Assembly: GCA_046710535.1 (NCBI GenBank)
Contig: JBKEHH010000012.1
Span: 1-64,000, forward strand
Direction: 5' to 3'
Source: CAWVSB01 sp046710535
Lineage (GTDB): Bacteria; Pseudomonadota; Gammaproteobacteria; Pseudomonadales; CAWVSB01
DNA length: 64,000 nucleotides
Notes under the pieces: generated by a model
Database searches by the model: none
What the model was told of the DNA's origin: nothing
The model's input: only the letters and a program-made list of their open reading frames with translations
Shown: one piece after another, positions 17,473 to 24,769 of the stretch
Layout: every line of letters starts with the position of its first letter
Position numbering within the stretch: position 1 is the first letter of the stretch
Translations under genes and position numbers: made by a program

Positions 17473-18213
17473 TTACTTTTTAGTAAACTTATTTACCCGC
17501 TCTTGCATGTCTTCAGCAGCGCCAGGGCTATTGGTATATTCATAATCAAGACCGTCATTAAGACGCAAGCCGTCGGTTTTTGCCAAAATATTTTTTATCG
17601 CGCTTTGGCTATAAGGTGAGTTGGCAATAACTAACTCGGCATAGGTTTGTGTTTCTGCGACAAGCATGCCATCACTCACCACTTTATCGACCAAACCTAT
17701 TGTATAGGCCTCGCAGGCGGCTACTCGGCGACTGGTAAACATTAAGTCTTTAGCCCGCGACTGTCCTATACGCCTTGGCAAGCGCTGGGTCATTCCCCAC
17801 ACTGGGGTTAATCCCCATTGAGTGTGAGTGTCGGCTAATATCGTGCTTTCCTCAACAATGATTAGGTCGGCGGCTAAGGCCACTTCCAATGCCCCGGTAA
17901 AGCAATAGCCATGAACAGCGGCAATTGTAGGCTGAGGCAATGCAGCAAACGCTTCCAGCGTGGCGGCTTGGTAGTTAGCGTTTTCAAGCTCGCCACCACC
18001 TTCAATATCATTCAAATCATGGCCGGCAGAAAACGCTCTACCATTGCCACGTAAAATAACGCAACCGATATCGGTACCGGCTTTGGCTATTGCATCTATA
18101 TGTGCCCGTAACTGCTGAAACATTTCCATGGTTATGGCATTTAACGCATCGGGTCTATTTAAGATCAGAGTCGTAATACGACCGTTATCTTCACGTAATA
18201 CAACGTTTGTCAT
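17473..18213 (-). CDS. enoyl-CoA hydratase/isomerase (crotonase) family protein
   Basis: 246 aa. The oxyanion-hole segments are AFSAGHDL (60-67) and YCFTGALEVALAADL (103-117), with Glu110 at the position of the first catalytic Glu. The second catalytic Glu of true enoyl-CoA hydratases appears absent: the aligned stretch reads DTHTQWGLTPVWGMTQRL. It may thus be an isomerase or another crotonase activity. It acts on acyl-CoA thioesters in the cytoplasm. Divergent from the thiolase-like gene, with which it could share a degradation pathway. Confidence 0.88.
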   Translation of the reverse strand: MTNVVLREDNGRITTLILNRPDALNAITMEMFQQLRAHIDAIAKAGTDIGCVILRGNGRAFSAGHDLNDIEGGGELENANYQAATLEAFAALPQPTIAAVHGYCFTGALEVALAADLIIVEESTILADTHTQWGLTPVWGMTQRLPRRIGQSRAKDLMFTSRRVAACEAYTIGLVDKVVSDGMLVAETQTYAELVIANSPYSQSAIKNILAKTDGLRLNDGLDYEYTNSPGAAEDMQERVNKFTKK

Positions 18214-18396
18214 GGCGGAATCTCGCTATCAATTTTTATATCTCATCGTCAGACAAAAACTCTATTCTTGCCATGACTACACATTTCATAATTAGTGACA
18301 GCTTTAAGCAAAATCTCTCGGCAACTAGATAACTGTTCTAACACCCGCTATCTTAGCGTTCAACACAGTAATCCAACATCAGACAGGCTTTATATC

Positions 18397-19908
18397 ATGC
18401 ATGACAACGCCCCTATTCTTATTGCTAGCGCACAAAAAACGTATCGAGAAGTGAGTGCTGAAAGAACGCCTACAGACGCCTTAGAGGAAATCGTAAAATT
18501 TGCGATAGCAGATAGCGGTAATAGTGACTTAGCAGATGCTATTGATAGCATTGCCACTGTGCGTTTTGTCTCAGATGCATTGGAAGCGACAGCAACGCTT
18601 ATGCCTCGCAACCCTGGCAACACTGTGGCCTCACGCTTAGGCATTAACGCCCAGTGTTATCAGTCAACTATTGGCGGTAACACTCCCCAACAATTGGTGA
18701 ATACATTTGCCGACAAACTTGCCAACGGCGAGCACCAATGTACGCTAATTGGAGGGGTTGAATTGATCGCTAGTTTGTTTGGGTGTTGGCGCGAAGGCAA
18801 AGATATAGCTCATTGGGCCCAAGAAGAAGCTGGCGACGTGGTCAAACTGGGTAAAGAAGTTAAAGGCACTAGTGCCACCGAAGAAGCCCATGGCTTATTT
18901 GAGCCTACGGCCGCATATGCACTGGTTGAAAGTGCGATTCGTCATGATAAAGGCAATAGTATTAGCGAGCATCAACAGCAGATGGCTGATTTTAGCTCTA
19001 CCATGCGCACTGTCTCTAGCAATAACCCGCATGCGTGGCGACAGCAAGAACTAAGTCCAGAAGAGTTCATCAGTACTGACAATGGTAATCGTTATATTGG
19101 CTTCCCTTACACTAAAGCGATGAACGCTATTTTGGCGGTAGATATGGCCGCAGCAGTAATAATGACTACTGTCGGTAAAGCGCGCGAACTAGGTATAGAT
19201 GAAAGCCAATGGATTTACTTGCGCGGAGCCAGCGATGCTAGCGATGTATGGCATATGAGTGACCGTACAGAACTGCATACATCACCGGCGATTAAAACGG
19301 TGGCCAATGCCGCACTGCAGCAAGCACAATTAACCACCGCCGACATGAATTACTTTGATATTTATAGCTGTTTTCCCAGCGCTGTACAGGTGGCCTGTGA
19401 CGCCATTGGCATTAGTACAAATGATTCACGCGGCATAACCTTAACCGGTGGTTTGTACAACTTTGGCGGCCCCGGCAATAACTATTCATTACATGCTATT
19501 GCTGAAATGGCGCAGCAATTACGCGGTAATAAGGTAAAACACGGTTTGTTAACAGCCAACGGCTACTATCTCACTAAGCATTCGGTTGGCGTTTACTCTA
19601 ACCAAGCCCCAGCGCAGCCTTGGCAAGCAACAGACAATAACAAACTACAACAAGAGTTGGACGCCGCAACGCATCCAACAACGACAGAGACGCCACAAGG
19701 TAACGCTAAAATAATTGCCTATACTGTGGCCTATAAAAAAACCGACCCAGTCCGTGGAATTTTAATTGGTGAACTCGTTAATGGTGAACGCTTTGTCGCT
19801 AATACTAACAGTGATAGCGAAACCTTTGCGCGAATGATTACTGAAGACTTAGTAGGCATTGAAGGCCAAGTTAAGCAAGAAAATGGTTTGAATATTTTCC
19901 ATTTTTAG
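18397..19908 (+). CDS. thiolase-like protein type 1 (acetyl-CoA acetyltransferase homologue)
   Basis: 503 aa from ATG 18397; the open frame begins at 18295, but thiolase sequence starts at APILIASAQKTYREV. It has thiolase halves with GGLYNFGGPGNNYSLHA (His-containing loop) and FDIYSCFPSAVQ, but the nucleophilic Cys position of the usual CGSG loop reads STIGGNTP, so the acyl-accepting Cys is missing. The last 70 residues (AYTVAYKKTDPVRGILIGEL onward, given in part) match the additional C-terminal beta domain of mycobacterial TLP1. Likely a CoA-thioester-binding protein in lipid or steroid catabolism rather than a classical thiolase. Upstream frame: possible GACAGG ribosome site. Confidence 0.85.
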   Translation: MHDNAPILIASAQKTYREVSAERTPTDALEEIVKFAIADSGNSDLADAIDSIATVRFVSDALEATATLMPRNPGNTVASRLGINAQCYQSTIGGNTPQQLVNTFADKLANGEHQCTLIGGVELIASLFGCWREGKDIAHWAQEEAGDVVKLGKEVKGTSATEEAHGLFEPTAAYALVESAIRHDKGNSISEHQQQMADFSSTMRTVSSNNPHAWRQQELSPEEFISTDNGNRYIGFPYTKAMNAILAVDMAAAVIMTTVGKARELGIDESQWIYLRGASDASDVWHMSDRTELHTSPAIKTVANAALQQAQLTTADMNYFDIYSCFPSAVQVACDAIGISTNDSRGITLTGGLYNFGGPGNNYSLHAIAEMAQQLRGNKVKHGLLTANGYYLTKHSVGVYSNQAPAQPWQATDNNKLQQELDAATHPTTTETPQGNAKIIAYTVAYKKTDPVRGILIGELVNGERFVANTNSDSETFARMITEDLVGIEGQVKQENGLNIFHF

Positions 19909-19930
19909 CCTTTAGAAATACTGTAGGCAT

Positions 19931-19962
19931 AAAAAAGGGACGATAATATCGCCCCTCCTTTT
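19931..19962. terminator. bidirectional terminator between thiolase-like and monooxygenase genes
   Basis: Hairpin GGG-A-CGAT / ATCG-CCC with AAT loop, flanked by A6 on the left and a CTCCTTTTA tract on the right, so it can stop both convergent genes. Confidence 0.8.
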
Positions 19963-19983
19963 ATGCTAGAAATGGGTTAGCCA

Positions 19984-21453
19984 TTAACCGAAACTTGCAG
20001 TGATAAAATCCTGCATTTCAGGTTCATCCATTTCTGTCTCCCACTGCCCCCATGTATAAGGCCACAGTATAGGGTCACCATCTTTATCCATATACCAGCT
20101 TTGACAACCACCGAGCCACACTGTATTTTTCATTCCTTCTTTCATGTAGGCACCAAATTTTTCAGCAGTAGCCAGCTCTACATCAATTTCGTCAAACTCT
20201 TGCTTACGCCAGCGGTCTATCACTTTAAGAATATAACCACACTGCACTTCGCTCATAGCGATAACTGAAAAATTGCCAATAGGTGTATTAGGCCCAAGCA
20301 TTAAAAAGAAATTGGGGAATTTTGGCAAAAACAAAGAACGATAGGTATGTATTTTATTTTCCCAGGCGTCATTAATTTTCAATCCATCTTTGCCAGTCAT
20401 ATTCATTGGCCGCATAAATGCCGTTGGATTAAAACCGGTCGACAAAATCAACACATCAAATTCGTGCTCACGACCATCTTTTGTTTTCACCCCTGTTGGC
20501 GTTATTTCACTAATACCATCGGTGACAAGCTCTACGTTATCGCGCTGCATTGCTGGAAAGAACGTTGTATTGATAACAACTCGTTTACAACCAACTTTAA
20601 AATCTGGTGTTAGTTTTTTTCTCAGCTCAGCATCTTTAATAGCAAAGCGGTGGTATGCCTTGGCAATATTACGAAACAAGAAATTTTGTACCGGATGTCC
20701 CGTTACAGCCTTAGTTAAAAAGTGAGTAAACACCCAAATATAAATGGCGCGCAGGCGCCTAACGGAATTAGGGTTTTTGCGTAATTTGGCACGAAACTTC
20801 TCACTAAAGTCTTGATTGCCAAAGGGTAAAAACCAATTAGGGGTGCGTTGAAACACGGTTAACTTAGCAGCCTCTTTGGCAACTTCAGGAATGACTTGCG
20901 CCGCAGTAGACCCGGTGCCGATAATACCGACTTTCTTACCCGCCAAATCAACATCATGATTCCATTGTGCAGTATGAAATTTAACCCCTTCAAATGTATC
21001 TAGGCCTTTAATCTCAGGCATTATTGGATGGTGTAAAATACCCGTACTATTAACTACAAAGTCAGCTGTAATAGTGTCGCCCTTAGCAGTAGTTACTGTC
21101 CATTGACCATTGTCATAAACACAATCTGTTACCGCTTCATTAAACCGGACTGTATTTGTTACACCGTATTTACGCCCAACTTTTTCAAAATATTGATAAA
21201 TCTCTGCACCGCTGGCATAAAGCTGCGTCCAATCAGGATTAGGCTCGAATGAATAGGTATACATGTGGGCAGGTACGTCGCAGGCCACACCAGGATAGGT
21301 GTTTTCACGCCAGGTACCGCCAAGACGGTCTGTTTTTTCTAAAATAGTTAAATTAGTTATGCCCGCTTCGCGCAGTTTTATTGCCATTAACATGCCGGTC
21401 ATGCCCGCACCAATAATAACTACTGAAGGGTCTCTACGTTTTTCGTTTTGCAT
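19984..21453 (-). CDS. flavin-containing monooxygenase, Baeyer-Villiger type
   Basis: 489 aa. FAD-binding GAGMTG at 15-20, second dinucleotide motif G179-T-G181, and the Baeyer-Villiger fingerprint F154-x-G156-x-x-x-H160-x-x-x-W164, followed by Asn where Pro or Asp is usual. GGTWRENTYPGVACDVPAH is typical for class B enzymes acting on ketones, including steroid ketones. It lies on the same strand downstream of the sterol desaturase relic and ketosteroid isomerase, a combination that supports a steroid or terpenoid substrate (inference). NADPH would be the electron donor. Confidence 0.92.
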   Translation of the reverse strand: MQNEKRRDPSVVIIGAGMTGMLMAIKLREAGITNLTILEKTDRLGGTWRENTYPGVACDVPAHMYTYSFEPNPDWTQLYASGAEIYQYFEKVGRKYGVTNTVRFNEAVTDCVYDNGQWTVTTAKGDTITADFVVNSTGILHHPIMPEIKGLDTFEGVKFHTAQWNHDVDLAGKKVGIIGTGSTAAQVIPEVAKEAAKLTVFQRTPNWFLPFGNQDFSEKFRAKLRKNPNSVRRLRAIYIWVFTHFLTKAVTGHPVQNFLFRNIAKAYHRFAIKDAELRKKLTPDFKVGCKRVVINTTFFPAMQRDNVELVTDGISEITPTGVKTKDGREHEFDVLILSTGFNPTAFMRPMNMTGKDGLKINDAWENKIHTYRSLFLPKFPNFFLMLGPNTPIGNFSVIAMSEVQCGYILKVIDRWRKQEFDEIDVELATAEKFGAYMKEGMKNTVWLGGCQSWYMDKDGDPILWPYTWGQWETEMDEPEMQDFITASFG

Positions 21454-21555
21454 GTAAATACTCTGCCTATTTAACTACTAGTATAATTACCTAACACGCC
21501 TTATATGTTAATAACTGCAATTTACAATCTTTATTGCTAAATATGGAAGTCCATA

Positions 21556-22410
21556 TTACTTGTCTAACTTAACTCTGTTGGGTTGCCAGTCGGGTGGACC
21601 AACACAGTAACCTAAAACTTCACCAAGTGACTGCGCTTGTTTAATATCTTTTAGCATTTCTCGCCACGTATAAAAGGTTATAGTAATTGGATTATTGGTC
21701 ACTATATTTTTAACCAAGCCAAACACTTCGGGCACTTTTTCTTCAGCGTAAGTACCAAAAATTCTGTCCCAAAAGATAAATAAATTGCCATAATTTTTAT
21801 CAATATATTCTGGATTTATACCGTGATGAACACGGTGAGTCGAAGGAGTATTAAACACTTTATCTAAGTAGCCTAACTTACCAACACATTGCGTATGACC
21901 GACAACACTCCACAGAGTGGCGCAGATACCGGCAACAACTGTAATGCTAGGATCAAATCCCACTAATGGTAGTACGGCAAAAAACGGTATTTTAGATAAA
22001 GGCCCAAACTATGCTTGGCGAAAGGCAACGCTAAAATTAATCTCTACACTTGAGTGATGATTCATGTGGATTGCCGACACAAAACGGATTCGATGGGAGG
22101 CGCGGTGATACCAGTAAAAGGTAAAGTCGATCATCAAAAAGGTCAGTATCCATACCACCCATACGGGCATCAGGGTGTTAATTTCAACTACCCGAAATTG
22201 ATATAAATAAAAGGAAAAACTAAGAGCAATACCTTTAGTCACTGCTGCCATGGTTATATTGCCAAACAATAAACCGATAGTTCCCCATGTATCTGAGCGT
22301 TCGTAGTAGTTGGTATGTTTCCATCCAGAAACGGCCGCCTCTAAGGCAATCGCCATAATAATTAATGGCGCACCAACGGCATAGACAGTGGTCGTTGAAA
22401 TCATGTCCAT
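21556..22410 (-). pseudogene. sterol desaturase/fatty acid hydroxylase family gene with in-frame amber stop
   Basis: The frame carries the di-iron histidine boxes of the family: HRASH and HMNHH before the break, HRVHHG after it, plus several membrane helices in the first half. Both halves are in the same frame and are separated only by TAG at 22009-22011, where relatives have Trp (A-F-R-Q-A-W-F-G-P). Without readthrough the product ends after residue 133 and lacks the last histidine box. The gene begins six bases after the ketosteroid isomerase stop. A sequencing error would restore an intact 284-residue protein. Confidence 0.85.
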
Positions 22411-22416
22411 AAAGAT

Positions 22417-22770
22417 CTAGCTAAAATTCTCAGGCCCCCAATAAGCCTTCATAGAAGTCACTTTCCCTGCGTCATTGAATTCAAACACATCGATAATATT
22501 AATACTCATATCACCTACCTTACACACAAAAGGAAATGCAGCAGTATTGCCCGCACAGCGTACCGGACCCGTTAATTCAAGCTTTGCTCCAGCAGCAAGG
22601 CCGGTAGTATAAAACGCGACGATTGCCTCTATGCCTTCATAAGAGTCAGTGCCTACTGGGTCTTCTACTATAGCGTCGCTAGCATAAAGCTGTTTGATAA
22701 TATCGATGTCGCTATTAGCAAAAGCCTCGACATACTTATTTACTGCGGTGACTTTATCTGCAGTGTCCAC
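22417..22770 (-). CDS. steroid delta-isomerase (ketosteroid isomerase)
   Basis: 117 aa SnoaL/NTF2-fold enzyme that moves a C5-C6 double bond to C4-C5 in 3-oxo-steroids. The catalytic pattern of the Comamonas/Pseudomonas enzymes is kept: Tyr13 (VNKYVEAF), general base Asp37 in VEDPVG, and Asp94 in IDVFEF. Length is close to the usual 125-131 aa. GTG start at 22770 after AGAGGATATTAAA. First gene of an apparent unit with the sterol desaturase relic and Baeyer-Villiger-type monooxygenase. Other SnoaL-like functions are possible, but the motif match is close. Confidence 0.85.
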   Translation of the reverse strand: MDTADKVTAVNKYVEAFANSDIDIIKQLYASDAIVEDPVGTDSYEGIEAIVAFYTTGLAAGAKLELTGPVRCAGNTAAFPFVCKVGDMSINIIDVFEFNDAGKVTSMKAYWGPENFS

Positions 22771-22863
22771 TTTAATATCCTCTTGTATAATTTTCGTAAA
22801 CTATAACAAGTACCGCTCCAACAAACCTATACAGAGTGTCCATGCTAGAGGAACACTTTCGCA

Positions 22864-22879
22864 TGACAAGTATTTGTCA
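22864..22879. promoter_or_regulatory. candidate operator, inverted repeat
   Basis: Perfect 6-4-6 inverted repeat TGACAA-GTAT-TTGTCA, in the 125-bp gap upstream of the ketosteroid isomerase gene. Shape and size suit a TetR-family dimer. No regulator gene adjoins it. Confidence 0.4.
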
Positions 22880-22895
22880 CTGGCGATAGGTAAAC

Positions 22896-23726
22896 CTAGC
22901 AGCGCTGGTCTAGCCAAGAATTGACTTCGGCAAATATTTCCATATTGATACTTTCGTTAAATACTTCATGACGCAGGCCGGGATAAATAACGAGTTTTTT
23001 GTCTTGGCTACCACACTGATCAATCAATATTTTTGAACCATCGACCGATGTCATCGGATCTTCTGCGCCATGCAGAAGCAATAGTGGAATAGTAATTTCA
23101 GACGCTCTAGAAACTACTTTTAGCATGGTATTAAACATGCCAACAATAAGCCTCGCACTTATTTTCCCAATATAGTTAAGTGGATCATTTAGATATTTTG
23201 TAACCTGCTTGGGATCACTATTCACACCCTCGGAATCTAGCTGTATAACACCAAGCTTTGGCATGATGATAGCTAATAGTTTCAAAAACATCATTTGAAA
23301 TGCTGGCGGCGTTTCGGGTGAACGAATCGCCGCGGCGGACAAAATACAACCTTTGAATTTAGCTTGGTGCTCTAATAATAAATTGCTCGAAATTAATCCA
23401 CCCATACTATGCCCTAACAAATATACCGGCACGTCAGGATATTTTTCAGTCAATATTTCTAGATATTGCAGCACTACTGTCGAGAAATCTTCAAAACTAT
23501 CGACATAGCCTCTAGGCCCGGCTGAATTTCCATGACCAGGTAAATCTAAACCACATAAGGCATAACCTTGTAGTGTTAAATACTTACCCATGTGTTGATA
23601 CCGACCGCAGTGCTCAGCCATGCCATGCACCAACAACACAAGCGCTTTAGGTGGTCCTTCTGGTAGCCATTGGCGTGTGTATATATTGCCTTTAACCGAA
23701 CTAAAATTTCCGCTTTTGTCTCGCAT
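22896..23726 (-). CDS. monoglyceride lipase-type alpha/beta hydrolase
   Basis: 276 aa serine hydrolase. HGMAEHCGRYQ oxyanion segment, nucleophile Ser107 in GHSMGG, Asp in HGAEDPMTSVDGS and His in GLRHEVFNE complete the triad, the pattern of monoacylglycerol lipases. Cytoplasmic, no signal peptide. It starts 21 bp after gpsA with AAAGG before ATG and closes the operon HAD-plsC / plsB / gpsA / lipase, so it may turn over monoacylglycerol in the same lipid cycle. Confidence 0.9.
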   Translation of the reverse strand: MRDKSGNFSSVKGNIYTRQWLPEGPPKALVLLVHGMAEHCGRYQHMGKYLTLQGYALCGLDLPGHGNSAGPRGYVDSFEDFSTVVLQYLEILTEKYPDVPVYLLGHSMGGLISSNLLLEHQAKFKGCILSAAAIRSPETPPAFQMMFLKLLAIIMPKLGVIQLDSEGVNSDPKQVTKYLNDPLNYIGKISARLIVGMFNTMLKVVSRASEITIPLLLLHGAEDPMTSVDGSKILIDQCGSQDKKLVIYPGLRHEVFNESINMEIFAEVNSWLDQRC

Positions 23727-23747
23727 ATTACCTTTCTTATCCTTTAA

Positions 23748-24749
23748 TTAACCGGGGTCTGACTCGGCGCCAGCTTCTACTCTAAGCAGTCCTCGATAAG
23801 CACGCTTAGCGTTGGACTTACCCTGTAGCACATCATAAACATCACTTGTTATTGGCATAATAACATTATGCTTTTCAGCCAATGCCATCACCGCTGGCGC
23901 ACTTTTCGCGCCTTCGGCAACCATGACCATTTCATCAATAATATCTTGCATTGGCCGCCCTTTACCCAGTTCTATGCCAACATGGCGGTTACGACTTTGA
24001 GGGCTGGTACAGGTTGCGATCATATCGCCCATACCAGCAAGACCAGCAAAGGTTTCTGCCTTTCCTCCCATCGCCACACCCAGTCGAGTCATCTCGGCTA
24101 AACCACGGGTAATCAACGCCGAGCGTGTATTGTCCCCCGCCCCTTGGCCGTCACCCATACCAACGGCTATGGCAATAATATTTTTTAGCACGCCACCAAG
24201 CTCACAACCGATCACATCACTATTGGTGTAAACCCGAAATAAGCCACTGCTGAACAACGCTTGTAACTCTTTAACAATAATGGCGTCTTCCATTGCAATT
24301 ACACTAGCGGCGGCTTGCCCGGCCATAATTTCTCTGGCTAAATTTGGGCCCGTTAACACCGCTACCGGGTGACCTGGCAATACCTCTTTAATAACTTCGG
24401 TCATACGCATACCGGTTGCCAGCTCTAAACCTTTGGTAAGGCTAATAATAGGAACCCATGGGCGGATATGATCTTTGACTTGCTCTAACACACTACGAAA
24501 ATTATGCGAGGGAATACCCATGATGATGACGTCCGCATCGGCCACCGCCTGTTCAATATCATTGGTCGCAATTAGCTTTTCTGGCAGCGTAGCACCGGGT
24601 AAATACTTTTCATTGGTGTGCAGACTATTTATCTCATCAACCGTATCTTGATTTCTAGCCCATAGTGTAATTGGCGCATTGCGCGCCACCAGTGAAGCTA
24701 CCGTTGTACCCCAAGAACCACCACCTAATGAACCTACTCGCAACTTCAT
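23748..24749 (-). CDS. gpsA: NAD(P)-dependent glycerol-3-phosphate dehydrogenase
   Basis: Reduces dihydroxyacetone phosphate to sn-glycerol-3-phosphate, the backbone of phospholipids and triacylglycerol. 333 aa, usual length. GGGSWGTTVA dinucleotide motif at the N-terminus, SLTKGLE, GPNLAREI, the catalytic lysine segment GVLKNIIAIAVGMGDG, and NTRSALITRGLAEM are all canonical. AAGGAT ribosome site before ATG 24749. It sits between the plsB-like and lipase genes, supplying the acyl acceptor used by the upstream acyltransferase. Confidence 0.96.
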   Translation of the reverse strand: MKLRVGSLGGGSWGTTVASLVARNAPITLWARNQDTVDEINSLHTNEKYLPGATLPEKLIATNDIEQAVADADVIIMGIPSHNFRSVLEQVKDHIRPWVPIISLTKGLELATGMRMTEVIKEVLPGHPVAVLTGPNLAREIMAGQAAASVIAMEDAIIVKELQALFSSGLFRVYTNSDVIGCELGGVLKNIIAIAVGMGDGQGAGDNTRSALITRGLAEMTRLGVAMGGKAETFAGLAGMGDMIATCTSPQSRNRHVGIELGKGRPMQDIIDEMVMVAEGAKSAPAVMALAEKHNVIMPITSDVYDVLQGKSNAKRAYRGLLRVEAGAESDPG

Positions 24750-24769
24750 TTATATTATCCTTTTTAATT

